DNA from: a virus
Virus record (IMG/VR): IMGVR_UViG_3300033148_003991
Location: 1-52,577 of that record
DNA: 52,577 bases
Direction: 5' to 3' (one strand)
The position numbers and the translations under genes were made by a program. The notes under the pieces are model-generated. The model did no database searches and was not told the origin of the DNA. It worked only from the letters and a program-made list of their open reading frames with translations. Every line of letters begins with the position of its first letter. Within the stretch, counting starts at the first letter, position 1. Shown in pieces: positions 41,232-48,601 of the stretch.

Positions 41232-41938
41232 GACTTTTCCTTGACCACGAATGCATCATAGTCTGCCCGCGTGTCTATCTTTATCCCATAATAAGGCACG
41301 GCTTCACAATGAACGTCGTACCCCGCCTCCAGCCATCGCAACTGTTCTAATTGCTCAACCTGTTCAAGTCGCGCCGGCTCCCATGAGGCATAAAGCCGTA
41401 ACAATTGTACAGAATACAGGTATACTCCATGATGTAACCACCACCATGCCCCACCGTTCGGAATATCCGACCGCGAGAAATACAGGGCTTTGTGGTCTGG
41501 GGTACATACAACCTTCACGACATGTAGGTTCGATCGCCAATCATAACCCACCTTGGACATCAATGTAGTAACGAACCTGAGATTGTTCTCGTGTTTACGA
41601 ACTGCGATATCAACAAGTGCCGACATCATGTAAGGCTCGTCGCACTGCACATTGACGACCGTTGTATTATCAGACAATCCGAGCTGTTTGGCGGCGTCCG
41701 CACAACGTTCCGTGCCGTTACGACACTTTTCCAATGACAGTATCGCCTCACCGCCAAATGCGCGGACAAGACCAACGATCTCCTCGGAATCCGTCGCGAC
41801 AATAATGCGGTCAATTCGCTTGCCGCCTTGCACCGCCTCGTAGGTATGTTGAATGAGTGGTTTACCTGTCAACGCCAAACAGGGCTTGCCCGGCAAGCGC
41901 GACGAATGATATCGCGCAGGAATTATTATAACCGCCAT
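41216..41938 (-). CDS. kdsB: 3-deoxy-manno-octulosonate cytidylyltransferase (CMP-Kdo synthetase)
   Basis: 240 residues. Every major KdsB block is present: IIIPARYHSSRLPGKP (4-19), DRIIVATDSEEI (43-54), NGTERCADA (74-82), NVQCDEPYM (96-104, metal-binding Asp100), HHGVYLYS, LEQVEQLEQLRWLEAGYD and IKIDTRADYD at the end. The enzyme activates Kdo with CTP for transfer. The usual Gly before the Asp in NVQGDEP is Cys here; otherwise catalytic residues look intact. AGGAG precedes the ATG, 10 bases after the terminase stop. A host-derived metabolic gene located inside the head operon with glycosyltransferase genes; likely feeds CMP-Kdo to one of them. Confidence 0.9.
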   Translation of the reverse strand: MAVIIIPARYHSSRLPGKPCLALTGKPLIQHTYEAVQGGKRIDRIIVATDSEEIVGLVRAFGGEAILSLEKCRNGTERCADAAKQLGLSDNTTVVNVQCDEPYMMSALVDIAVRKHENNLRFVTTLMSKVGYDWRSNLHVVKVVCTPDHKALYFSRSDIPNGGAWWWLHHGVYLYSVQLLRLYASWEPARLEQVEQLEQLRWLEAGYDVHCEAVPYYGIKIDTRADYDAFVVKEKSCGNI

Positions 41939-41948
41939 CTCGCTTCTC

Positions 41949-43730
41949 CTACCACCGCTTCGCCAACTGCTGTTTCCGCTCAAACGCCCTGCGGCGAGCC
42001 GCCCAACTCTTGTCAGGGGGTGTGCTCTGCTTTCTTTTGACCTTACCCTGTTCCCGTAGACATAGGACGATACCGGCAGTAGCAATCACCCGGTCGCCAT
42101 GTGTCGCCTTGGCGCCGCTTCCTTCCTCCGCAAACGATGCAGGCTCCGGTTTTCCAGACGAACCCCACTGGTAACTCTCCATCTCCACGATCGTCGCTTC
42201 GTCGTGGATAAACAGTTCTTGACGTTTGAGGAAGCCTTCCAGGTCTGATAGTACCGTCTCCCGCGTGTTGGTGGTGCTCCACCAGCCTACCTTGCTGTCT
42301 TTGGGGTACCATGGGATATCGGGATTCGGGTTTCCGAGACACCATCCGTAACCCAAACGCGAGACCTCGTGGCTAAATCCACCCGAGTTGTTTGCTTCCC
42401 ATCCGAGTAATACAGGCACTCCGCCCCCAAACCACTTACATACTGAAACACAATATTGGGCGAACTCATGGGGGGGCAGGTCTGGAGAGACCAGCAACGC
42501 ACATTGCTCTCGCGTCGTTGTCGAGACCACGGCCAGGACACTATTACTCGCCCCGGTTCCCTGCGAAATGTCGGCAAAAGCGACATAGTTCTGCTCCTGA
42601 GAGGGTCGAACCAACATGTTCAAGTCGGGGTCCAGGGGGCACCACACGCTTAACCTTCGTCGCCCTCCAGGTACCCACTGGACATCCCGAAGCCCGTACT
42701 TCCCCTCGACCTTTCCCACTTCGTACGTCAGTTCCCCGGTGAATATGGGGTCGTACAACTGATCGGATGCACGATATCGCTGCAACAACTGGAGATCGTA
42801 GAACGCCTGACCCGACGCCCGATACTCGATATCGAGCTCCTGGGCGATCTCCTGCCTGCTGGTCCGCCGAGCGCATTCGGCCTCATACCAAGGAGAGGTC
42901 CACTTTTCCTCACCGTCTATCGTGACCAGTCGCTTGCCCGCGCCCTTTTCGGGATGCTGCGACCAGTGCAGGGTGGTTATCGGCACCTTCCCGCTGAATC
43001 GGACGTTGGCAAAGGCGTTACCCATACCCATAGGGGTAGAGTTGAAGATTCTGCAAGGCGTGGCATCGGCGGTGGCCGCGAGAATCGCGGTGCCTTTTTC
43101 AACGGCCGCGAACTCGTCGAGCAGAATCGCGTTGCGGCGCCCGCCTTTGCCGATGTCCTGGTTCGTCGATTCGCCGTCGAGCACCGACTTGTTGTCCAAG
43201 TTCTTCAGGTGCATGTGCCGGCGGGAGAACTTCGGCCGCATCCACGTGGGCTGGTTCTCGATCAGATAGTCAAGCTTCCAGAATAAGCAGTCTGGGTTAC
43301 CCGCCGAATCGACATACTCCTCCTTACGCGACGCCACCAGGAACGTCATGTCCCCATGGAATTGCCAGAACCATAGCAAGACAGTCAGGCACAGCCAGGA
43401 AGCGCCCATGTCGCGGGATTTGTCAATAAGTCTGTCGTAACCTGTATTGACAGCATCCCACAGTTGGCGCGCCGCGTTATCCTGAAACTCCCAAGTGATA
43501 AAGGGCAAGTGCGGAGATTCGCCCGTTTTGATCTTGCGCGGGTCGAATGTCCAGGCAACCGCGTTCAGCCACCAGAGATATGCGTCTGCCGACCTATACC
43601 CCGCGATGAGCTTCCAGCTTCTCCTCCACTCACGAGGGCACCGCGCCAGGTGCCGCCGATACGCCAGGTTCCTCTCCAGGTCCTTCGGCACTTCCGCCAG
43701 ATAGTGTTTGGCTAACTCCGCTAACTCCAT
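41949..43730 (-). CDS. terL: Terminase large subunit, 593 aa
   Basis: ATPase: a deviant Walker A DKSRDMGASW (about residues 103-112), Walker B AILLDEF (201-207) and coupling motif NSTPMG (230-235). Nuclease: FADISQGTGAS, GWEANNSG and a C-terminal THGDRVIATAGI supply the acidic triad of the RNase H-like domain. It translocates DNA into the prohead through the portal encoded 4 kb downstream and cuts it. The start overlaps the preceding small gene by about 100 bases, so it could lie slightly downstream, though the first 80 residues look like normal N-terminal sequence. Confidence 0.92.
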   Translation of the reverse strand: MELAELAKHYLAEVPKDLERNLAYRRHLARCPREWRRSWKLIAGYRSADAYLWWLNAVAWTFDPRKIKTGESPHLPFITWEFQDNAARQLWDAVNTGYDRLIDKSRDMGASWLCLTVLLWFWQFHGDMTFLVASRKEEYVDSAGNPDCLFWKLDYLIENQPTWMRPKFSRRHMHLKNLDNKSVLDGESTNQDIGKGGRRNAILLDEFAAVEKGTAILAATADATPCRIFNSTPMGMGNAFANVRFSGKVPITTLHWSQHPEKGAGKRLVTIDGEEKWTSPWYEAECARRTSRQEIAQELDIEYRASGQAFYDLQLLQRYRASDQLYDPIFTGELTYEVGKVEGKYGLRDVQWVPGGRRRLSVWCPLDPDLNMLVRPSQEQNYVAFADISQGTGASNSVLAVVSTTTREQCALLVSPDLPPHEFAQYCVSVCKWFGGGVPVLLGWEANNSGGFSHEVSRLGYGWCLGNPNPDIPWYPKDSKVGWWSTTNTRETVLSDLEGFLKRQELFIHDEATIVEMESYQWGSSGKPEPASFAEEGSGAKATHGDRVIATAGIVLCLREQGKVKRKQSTPPDKSWAARRRAFERKQQLAKRW

Positions 43731-43947
43731 TATCCCTCTCGTGGCCCGCTTTACGGTCAGTCACGTACCAGTGCAAATGATCTTTAATCGCCATGAAGAG
43801 CGCGAATTCATTCGCTAAGCGGTTTTCCATCGCCTCGCTTCTCGCCTCCAATTGTTTCACCCGTCTATCCATCGCCCTCCAACCTGCCACCAGGTCGGCC
43901 ATGGTGAAGGGCTGCGGCTCTTCCGTGAAGGGCTTCTCGTCAGTCAT
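43630..43947 (-). CDS. Hypothetical coiled-coil protein, 105 aa
   Basis: It starts MTDEKPFTEEPQPFTMADLV after GGAGAAGCA. Residues 25-60 form a helix (RRVKQLEARSEAMENRLAN), and the last 35 residues are Gly/Ser/Pro-rich and encoded within the overlap with the terminase gene. It might be a small packaging accessory because of its position, but nothing diagnostic was seen. Confidence 0.62.
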   Translation of the reverse strand: MTDEKPFTEEPQPFTMADLVAGWRAMDRRVKQLEARSEAMENRLANEFALFMAIKDHLHWYVTDRKAGHERDNGVSGVSQTLSGGSAEGPGEEPGVSAAPGAVPS

Positions 43948-44249
43948 TGCTTCTCCATCCTGTCCAACTCCTCACCGATGTAGTTGTACAATTGTGTCAA
44001 TGCGCTGCGCCATCGTGTCTGCATCAACTTGTCCACATCTTCGTCAGACAACTTCTCGATCTCGCACACACTTACGGCAACATCCGCGCGACCATGACAA
44101 TATGTAATGCCAACATCGGGTTGTCCGGCATCGGTAAACATGCCAAACAGGTCAAACGAATTGGAATGCAGACTGCTCGCGCGAAACGCCGCGGCTACGC
44201 GATCCCACGACTCCTGGAGGCGCTTGTGTAAGACCTTCCAGTCAGTCAT
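43944..44249 (-). CDS. Hypothetical protein, 101 aa
   Basis: MTDWKVLHKRLQESWDRVAAAF behind GGAGAAGCA. Central beta-type sequence (GITYCHGRADVAVSVCEIE) is followed by a helical C-terminus. It overlaps its neighbours by 4 bases. No family recognised. Confidence 0.7.
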   Translation of the reverse strand: MTDWKVLHKRLQESWDRVAAAFRASSLHSNSFDLFGMFTDAGQPDVGITYCHGRADVAVSVCEIEKLSDEDVDKLMQTRWRSALTQLYNYIGEELDRMEKQ

Positions 44250-44572
44250 TGCTTCTCCTTCACCCATCGAACCATGATCTTGCGAAGTTGCTTGCGGCGT
44301 GCTTGCCCCCAATCTACCCACCAGTTATGCGCCTTCGCCCAAGTGCGATCGCATTGCCAATCATGGACGCGCTTATAGTCGTCCCACCATACCATCATGC
44401 CGGAGAACCAGGTCCAGGGCTTCCACCACACGCCCGCGGTCAGCCACCGGCCTTGCTTGCAGGTCCATTGGCCACCGCACCGAGGACATTGGCGGGGAGG
44501 GCCATGTAGTGGAACGCCGAGATATTCGTAATGGCCGCACTTACAGGTCGCGTACCAATGCCAGATTCTCAT
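44246..44572 (-). CDS. Zinc-finger protein with Trp-rich basic region, 108 aa
   Basis: MRIWHWYATCKCGHYEYLG and CPRCGGQWTCKQGRW give paired Cys motifs for a zinc ribbon. The C-terminal half is full of Trp and basic residues (WWDDYKRVHDWQCDR, then GQARRKQLRKIMVR), which suggests nucleic-acid contact. Preceded by the same GGAGAAGCA leader used by several neighbours. Confidence 0.7.
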   Translation of the reverse strand: MRIWHWYATCKCGHYEYLGVPLHGPPRQCPRCGGQWTCKQGRWLTAGVWWKPWTWFSGMMVWWDDYKRVHDWQCDRTWAKAHNWWVDWGQARRKQLRKIMVRWVKEKQ

Positions 44573-44690
44573 TGCTTCTCCGATCACGTATAAATCGTCT
44601 CGGCCGTAACCGCTCCGCTTCAGCCACGTCCGACAGGTAACGCCGCTTGCGAGCCTCGTCCATCGGTTTGCCGGTGAACTTAATCCCCAC
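44541..44690 (-). CDS. Small basic protein, 49 aa
   Basis: A frame from GTG (44690) beginning VGIKFTGKPMDEARKRRYL and very rich in Arg. It overlaps the DUF1508 gene by 11 bases and the next gene by 32. Supported by phase and overlaps; an internal ATG start is possible. Confidence 0.5.
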   Translation of the reverse strand: MGIKFTGKPMDEARKRRYLSDVAEAERLRPRRFIRDRRSNENLALVRDL

Positions 44691-44925
44691 TGCCGGGGAC
44701 CTCGACGATCACATCTCGCCAATCACGCGCCAACGACCCGGAAACGAGTAAGCGAACTCTCTGAATGGCCCTCAAGACATTCCGCTTCGAGGCATACCCC
44801 TCCGCCCCGTCCGCCACGATACGACCGTTGGCTGCACGGAGACGCCAGTACCACTGCTGACGCTGAAAGGGGCCGACCTTGTCGTAACAAACCTTGTCTT
44901 TGCCTTGGTAATACTCAAACTTCAT
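44680..44925 (-). CDS. DUF1508 (YegP-like) protein, 81 aa
   Basis: The segment WYWRLRAANGRIVADGAEGY followed by ASKRNVLRAI is the DUF1508 repeat, a small alpha/beta unit found singly or doubled in YegP proteins. No enzymatic activity is established. MKFEYYQGKDKV start overlaps the upstream gene by 11 bases. Confidence 0.8.
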   Translation of the reverse strand: MKFEYYQGKDKVCYDKVGPFQRQQWYWRLRAANGRIVADGAEGYASKRNVLRAIQRVRLLVSGSLARDWRDVIVEVPGSGD

Positions 44926-45172
44926 TGTCGCTCTCCCGCTCGTCAGGTGTGATCGGTGGAAAGTACGGGATGGGGGCGGGTGGGAAGTTCGCCCGGATCA
45001 CGGTAGGCGTCTTCGGGGCCTCCCGCTCGTCAGGTAGGGGGCACCAGTCGGGGATGTAGCCGTACAGCATACGATGACCACGAAAAGATTGCCCTTTATC
45101 GTGAACGCAATCACCTTGTTGGAAAAAAGGGCAATGCTTGCAGTCTTCCACCGTCATCTCGATGCGCTTCAT
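44915..45172 (-). CDS. Small Cys-rich protein, 85 aa
   Basis: MKRIEMTVEDCKHCPFFQQGDC followed by a Trp-Cys (PDWCPLP) gives four Cys for one zinc site. The C-terminal third is Pro-rich (PPAPIPYFPPITP) and probably extended. Start behind GGAGCAGCG. Confidence 0.7.
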   Translation of the reverse strand: MKRIEMTVEDCKHCPFFQQGDCVHDKGQSFRGHRMLYGYIPDWCPLPDEREAPKTPTVIRANFPPAPIPYFPPITPDERESDNEV

Positions 45173-45357
45173 CGCTGCTCCCGCGTCAGAATGAAAAGAA
45201 TGAGGGCGAATACATACAAAGCGGCGAGAATACCTCCAGGAAGCAACAACCACCACGCACTAATCTCACCGGCGCCCCATCCATAGAACAGGTATGCCTG
45301 CCCAGCTACAAATGGCGCAAGAAACATTATCACATCATCTCTTTCCATTTGGTCCAT
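45169..45357 (-). CDS. Small membrane protein, 62 aa
   Basis: MDQMERDDVIMFLAPFVAGQ, then GAGEISAWWLLLPGG and ILAALYVFALILFILT give two membrane segments with a short charged N-terminus. GGGAGCAGCG precedes the ATG. Could be a second holin-like or superinfection-type membrane protein; no motif decides. Confidence 0.65.
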   Translation of the reverse strand: MDQMERDDVIMFLAPFVAGQAYLFYGWGAGEISAWWLLLPGGILAALYVFALILFILTREQR

Positions 45358-45581
45358 CGCTGCTCCCATGCCCATATCGTGGCCTGCATTGCAAGGGCGC
45401 ACTCCGACTGTCCCGGCTCAGAATGCAGTTTGCAGTGTTTGCATTGGCCGGAATCATAGTCAAAACGAGGGAAACCACGCATCGGACGCTGTTGGCCGTC
45501 AATTGTCTCAATGGTGTAAACGGCAGGGGTCAAAGAATACAACGCCGGGCAATGTACCTCGTCTAATGCCTGTGGATTCAT
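45330..45581 (-). CDS. Small Cys-rich protein, 83 aa
   Basis: MNPQALDEVHCPALYSLTPAV, then GQCKHCKLHSEPGQSEC, a zinc-type Cys cluster, and a helical Trp-rich tail (IWAWEQRWTKWKEMM). The first gene after the tRNA-Met, with a gap of about 130 bases that contains only the tRNA and unassigned sequence. Confidence 0.68.
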   Translation of the reverse strand: MNPQALDEVHCPALYSLTPAVYTIETIDGQQRPMRGFPRFDYDSGQCKHCKLHSEPGQSECALAMQATIWAWEQRWTKWKEMM

Positions 45582-45712
45582 CTTCTTCTCTCCCGCTGTT
45601 GGGTGCAGGCGCTACCCCTGCCGGGAGTACTCGCGCCCTCCGGCGTGCCTGCGTAGCCGTTGATGGGGGCATCCGACAGGAGTAGCGGATTCAACCAAGT
45701 CCTACCAGAACA

Positions 45713-45783
45713 GGCGGGGACCGGGATCGAACCAGCCACGTTGGGCGTATGAGGCCCAATAGCCCACCAGGGCTCTCCCCGCT
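45713..45783 (-). tRNA. tRNA-Met (anticodon CAT)
   Basis: The anticodon arm is TGGGC-CTCATAC-GCCCA with T33 and CAT at 34-36, the T arm is GCTGG-TTCGATC-CCGGT, the D arm is AGCC/GGCT and the acceptor stem is GCGGGG/CCCCGC with an A-C first pair. The 5-prime AG overlaps the TAG stop of the upstream gene. No CCA is encoded. Confidence 0.75.
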
Positions 45784-46012
45784 ATGCCAGCGCCTCAATC
45801 TTGTCCGCGATAGCATAGCATTCTGCACGAAACAACTCGAATGCTGCTACCTGTGCAGCCGCCAACTTCATGGCCCGCAGCGGAACAGTAAAGGCCAACT
45901 CAGCACTCGCCCGGGTGGCGACCACTTCCCATGCCTCATCATCCGCCGTGTTGGGGAACGTCGTAAACTGCGCGTGCGTCCATTGCATGAGCCGGCGCGT
46001 CATCTCTGTCAT
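45782..46012 (-). CDS. Hypothetical helical protein, 76 aa
   Basis: MTEMTRRLMQWTHAQFTTFP, then WEVVATRASAELAFTVPLRAM and an Ala-rich C-terminal helix. Predicted all alpha. An in-frame GTG lies eight codons upstream without a ribosome site. Its stop codon provides the first two bases of the tRNA-Met. Function unknown. Confidence 0.65.
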   Translation of the reverse strand: MTEMTRRLMQWTHAQFTTFPNTADDEAWEVVATRASAELAFTVPLRAMKLAAAQVAAFELFRAECYAIADKIEALA

Positions 46013-46125
46013 GTCAGACTGTCTCTCTCGCACCACGCTTCGTGCGCCAAGGGCCTAACGCCCGTCAGGAGATAGTAAGGGTCGGCTTTCAGAAGAAAGT
46101 GGCTTAGAATCGCTCGCAGCCTCTC

Positions 46126-46452
46126 TCAAGGCGTTCTCGCCTTTACGTCGTCCTGGAATGGCTGCTTGTGGAAGGATTCCCAACTATCGGCATTGACGTC
46201 CTGCCCGCAGATGCGGCAGATGAAGACCTCTTGGCCGTTCCGGTGCATCACCCGTAGCTTCTGATGCGGGCAATGGGGTTCCAGCAGGGCCTCTATCCGG
46301 GCCAGAGCGGCTAGGATGCGGTCGATGTCGGATACCTTCTCGGCCGGGGCAATGTAATCCTTGCACATCCAGGCTGTCCCGGCCCTATTCCCGGACGTGC
46401 CGATGAAAACACAGCCTGACTGCTGACAAGCGTAGCAGGTCTTCTCACTCAT
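46126..46452 (-). CDS. Zinc-binding protein, 108 aa (paralogue of the 47486-47788 gene)
   Basis: The N-terminus MSEKTCYACQQSGC, then SDIDRILAALARIEALLEPHCPH and ICRICGQDVNAD. The order Cys pair, DRILAALAxIxAL helix, CPH and C-R-x-CGxDVNA also occurs in the 47486 gene, so the two arose by duplication. Probably zinc-binding; role unknown. Confidence 0.75.
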   Translation of the reverse strand: MSEKTCYACQQSGCVFIGTSGNRAGTAWMCKDYIAPAEKVSDIDRILAALARIEALLEPHCPHQKLRVMHRNGQEVFICRICGQDVNADSWESFHKQPFQDDVKARTP

Positions 46453-46600
46453 CCTTCACCTCTTCCCGCTCTGGCAAGCTCTTATACGCATAGAACGAAC
46501 AGGCCGCCTCGCCTTCATTGGGACACCAGCGCTGAAGGCAGCGGCCAGTCTCGGGATTGAAATCACAGCAATGCTCACAAGCTGGCGTTGGCTCATTCAT
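46445..46600 (-). CDS. Small Cys-rich protein, 51 aa
   Basis: MNEPTPACEHCCDFNPETGRC, then RWCPNEGEAACSF: six Cys in 35 residues, enough for one zinc site. Coupled by overlap on both sides. Function unknown. Confidence 0.72.
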   Translation of the reverse strand: MNEPTPACEHCCDFNPETGRCLQRWCPNEGEAACSFYAYKSLPEREEVKDE

Positions 46601-46880
46601 CGTTCTCTTCCCGCTCCCTCTGCCGCTTATCGTATTGGTCGAAACGCCAGTTCTCTCTGGCTTCCAGACCCTGAACGGCAAAGTCAAGCGCCCGAGCGAC
46701 CGCCAAGATATCATCTTCTTCAATGCGGTTCGCTAGATACGCTTCATCGCCGCACCCATCGCAGACGCGGCAGGTCATGTCGAACTCAATCCGCCGGCCG
46801 TTGATGTTGTGAGCAATACGGACTCTCTTCGGCCGGAAGTCCCGGTAATCGTTGCATGTCGGGCAGTTGCATCTACTCAT
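46593..46880 (-). CDS. YgiT/MqsA-like zinc-finger protein, 95 aa
   Basis: MSRCNCPTCNDYRDFRPK and MTCRVCDGCGDEAYLANR form the paired Cys arrangement of the YgiT-type zinc domain found in MqsA antitoxin N-termini. The HTH part of MqsA is missing; instead there is a charged helix. Paralogous in style to the 47024 gene. Regulatory role possible but not shown. Confidence 0.7.
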   Translation of the reverse strand: MSRCNCPTCNDYRDFRPKRVRIAHNINGRRIEFDMTCRVCDGCGDEAYLANRIEEDDILAVARALDFAVQGLEARENWRFDQYDKRQREREENDE

Positions 46881-47037
46881 TGTTCTCTTCCCGCTCTCGG
46901 TACAACTCTCGAATCTTGGCCGCGCTGGCGTCACTGCACGCCTGAGAGCGATACCAATGCCCACAATGGCACTCGCAGACAAACTCGACCATGCCCCGGC
47001 AATTCCACCGCCAGGCTGTACACTTACTCTTGCTCAT
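46873..47037 (-). CDS. Small Cys-rich protein, 54 aa
   Basis: MSKSKCTAWRWNCRG, then FVCECHCGHWYRSQACSD: Cys-x-Cys-x-Cys with a His. A basic-acidic helix ends the protein. Overlaps the genes on both sides. Confidence 0.7.
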   Translation of the reverse strand: MSKSKCTAWRWNCRGMVEFVCECHCGHWYRSQACSDASAAKIRELYREREENNE

Positions 47038-47257
47038 CCCGCTCTATCGCAGTCAAAGCCTTATCGAAAGCTTTCAGAGCCTCGATAAGGGCCTGGTCGG
47101 ACTTGTCAGAGCCAAGTTCTTCGCCACAGGAACGGCAACGCCAATGCCCGAGCATGACGATAATGCCGCGGCCTTCAATGACGTAGGACTCATAATCAGA
47201 GAGGTACCGGGCCTCGCGGTAGTCCTCGCAGGATGGGCAGAAAAGCTCAGGGATCAT
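47024..47257 (-). CDS. YgiT-type zinc-finger protein, 77 aa
   Basis: MIPELFCPSCEDYREAR and GHWRCRSCGEELGSD form the two Cys pairs of the YgiT/MqsA N-terminal zinc domain. A helix follows (QALIEALKAFDKALTAIE), but there is no DNA-binding HTH. Resembles the 46593 gene. Confidence 0.72.
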   Translation of the reverse strand: MIPELFCPSCEDYREARYLSDYESYVIEGRGIIVMLGHWRCRSCGEELGSDKSDQALIEALKAFDKALTAIERDEQE

Positions 47258-47493
47258 CCCCCGCCGCCCAAAGGAACATTCCCCGGCCCGCCCCAGAAGG
47301 CTATCTTCCGCAGACGGGCTAGTTCGGCTTTGATTGTGGCCAACTCTGCCAGGATACGAACATTCGGGTCATCTGCCCGCGGGGCGAAGCTCATGCAGTC
47401 CGGCCGGGGGATAAGGTTGAACGAACACTGATTGCAATCGTTTACAAGCCGATGCAGGCAGTAATCGCAGAGGGTTATGACATGCTCAGGCAT
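47254..47493 (-). CDS. Small zinc-binding protein, 79 aa
   Basis: MPEHVITLCDYCLHRLVNDC, then QCSFN and DCMSF, plus a C-terminal VRILAELATIKAELARL helix that resembles the helix in the 46126 and 47486 paralogues. Probably a diverged third member. The end is Gly-rich. Confidence 0.68.
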   Translation of the reverse strand: MPEHVITLCDYCLHRLVNDCNQCSFNLIPRPDCMSFAPRADDPNVRILAELATIKAELARLRKIAFWGGPGNVPLGGGG

Positions 47494-47788
47494 TGACATC
47501 CGCCCCGCAAAGACGACAAAGGGCCTTGCCCGTCGCGGTGTCGATGCCGGCATGGTGTGGGCAGGGATGGGCCTGTAATTGCAGGGCCTTGATCTCGGCC
47601 AGCGCGGCCAGGATGCGGTCGGTGTCGGTCTCTTTGAACGACTTCATCATGGGTATGCCAGGGGGCAACTTCTCCCGCCACTGCGAGCACCCGCCCTTCT
47701 TGAACTCCTCAAGCCCGAAAGCACAACGTGACGTAATAGCCTCATAGGCGCGGCACAACGAACAGTTAGCTTGGGCATGTTCACTCAT
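47486..47788 (-). CDS. Zinc-binding protein, 100 aa (paralogue of the 46126-46452 gene)
   Basis: MSEHAQANCSLCRAYEAITSRC, a DRILAALAEIKALQLQ helix, then HPCPHHAGID and LCRLCGADVNA, aligning with the downstream paralogue. Multiple Cys/His pairs suggest two zinc sites. Function unknown. Confidence 0.74.
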   Translation of the reverse strand: MSEHAQANCSLCRAYEAITSRCAFGLEEFKKGGCSQWREKLPPGIPMMKSFKETDTDRILAALAEIKALQLQAHPCPHHAGIDTATGKALCRLCGADVNA

Positions 47789-47927
47789 CGCCCCACCCCC
47801 GCCAGTAGGCCAAGATAATGAAGGGGCCCAGGATGACAGTCAACGGCACAGCGACAATGCCGATCAGAATCTTCGTCCATGCCCGAAACGCCCAGGTTAT
47901 CGCGTCGGTGAGTCTATCCCGGTCCAT
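47781..47927 (-). CDS. Small membrane peptide, 48 aa
   Basis: MDRDRLTDAITWAFRAW, then a single hydrophobic span (ILIGIVAVPLTVILGPFII) and a short basic/acidic tail. Coupled to the next gene. Could be a holin-like or regulatory membrane peptide. Confidence 0.62.
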   Translation of the reverse strand: MDRDRLTDAITWAFRAWTKILIGIVAVPLTVILGPFIILAYWRGWGDE

Positions 47928-47944
47928 CTGCTGCTACCTCGCCC

Positions 47945-48217
47945 TCACACGTTACCCGACATCGCCCGAGCACGCTCCAGATCGTGCGGGCCGGGGTCTA
48001 CCTCCCGAATGCCCGTCTCGGGGTTTCTCCGCCAGAACTGCCAGGACTCCATCCGCCCCTCGTGGTGGACGATCTGCCGAACAGGCTGACCATCCCCAGC
48101 AATAGGCCAGTACGACACCGCCTCGCAGGTACGGCACTTAGCCCGCCATCCCTCCGGCGCTTCATACCAGACCACGCTGGCGTCACAGTACGAGCACGGC
48201 ATGTTGATAGGTCTCAT
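47945..48217 (-). CDS. Zinc-finger protein, 90 aa
   Basis: MRPINMPCSYCDASVVWYEAP and WRAKCRTCEAVSYW form a two-pair zinc ribbon; the second half is charged (QFWRRNPETGIREVD). Start overlaps the upstream stop at ATGA. Function unknown. Confidence 0.72.
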   Translation of the reverse strand: MRPINMPCSYCDASVVWYEAPEGWRAKCRTCEAVSYWPIAGDGQPVRQIVHHEGRMESWQFWRRNPETGIREVDPGPHDLERARAMSGNV

Positions 48218-48387
48218 TGTACTACCTCGCCCCGCCTGGTATCGCCTCTTTCGGCCACCCACCCCCAGCAGTCCGAGCATATCCAATGCCCCTGAAAACC
48301 TAGAGCACCGATATCCTCGGGACGCATCGCTATCACCCGCCCACACCGCCAACATCGGGGCCTAAAGGCTGTACTGCTATCCGCCAT
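48214..48387 (-). CDS. Small zinc-finger protein, 57 aa
   Basis: MADSSTAFRPRCWRCGRVI and HWICSDCWGWVAE: two Cys-x2-Cys pairs about 24 residues apart in a short compact protein. Overlaps the next gene. Confidence 0.72.
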   Translation of the reverse strand: MADSSTAFRPRCWRCGRVIAMRPEDIGALGFQGHWICSDCWGWVAERGDTRRGEVVQ

Positions 48388-48388
48388 G

Positions 48389-48601
48389 CTATTGCCCTAC
48401 CTCGCTGCCGATAGTCGATCCTGGGGCATCGTGGGGCTTCTCAGGGGGCCGCAGGAGTGCTCGCTTGCGCTGCTCTTGGAGACCTTCACATAACGGCCCA
48501 CCCCAACCCGCCACGCATTGCCAGCAGGCGGGACGGTAGAAGTCCAGTCGCCGACGGGCTAATGCCCAGGCCTTACACTCAATGTCGGTCGTCTCGCTCA
48601 T
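48389..48601 (-). CDS. Small Cys-rich protein, 70 aa
   Basis: MSETTDIECKAWALARRRLDFY, then PACWQCVAGWGGPLCEG: Cys residues with Trp that could bind zinc, plus a disordered Pro-rich tail. Start lies inside the end of the DUF5681 gene. Confidence 0.68.
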   Translation of the reverse strand: MSETTDIECKAWALARRRLDFYRPACWQCVAGWGGPLCEGLQEQRKRALLRPPEKPHDAPGSTIGSEVGQ

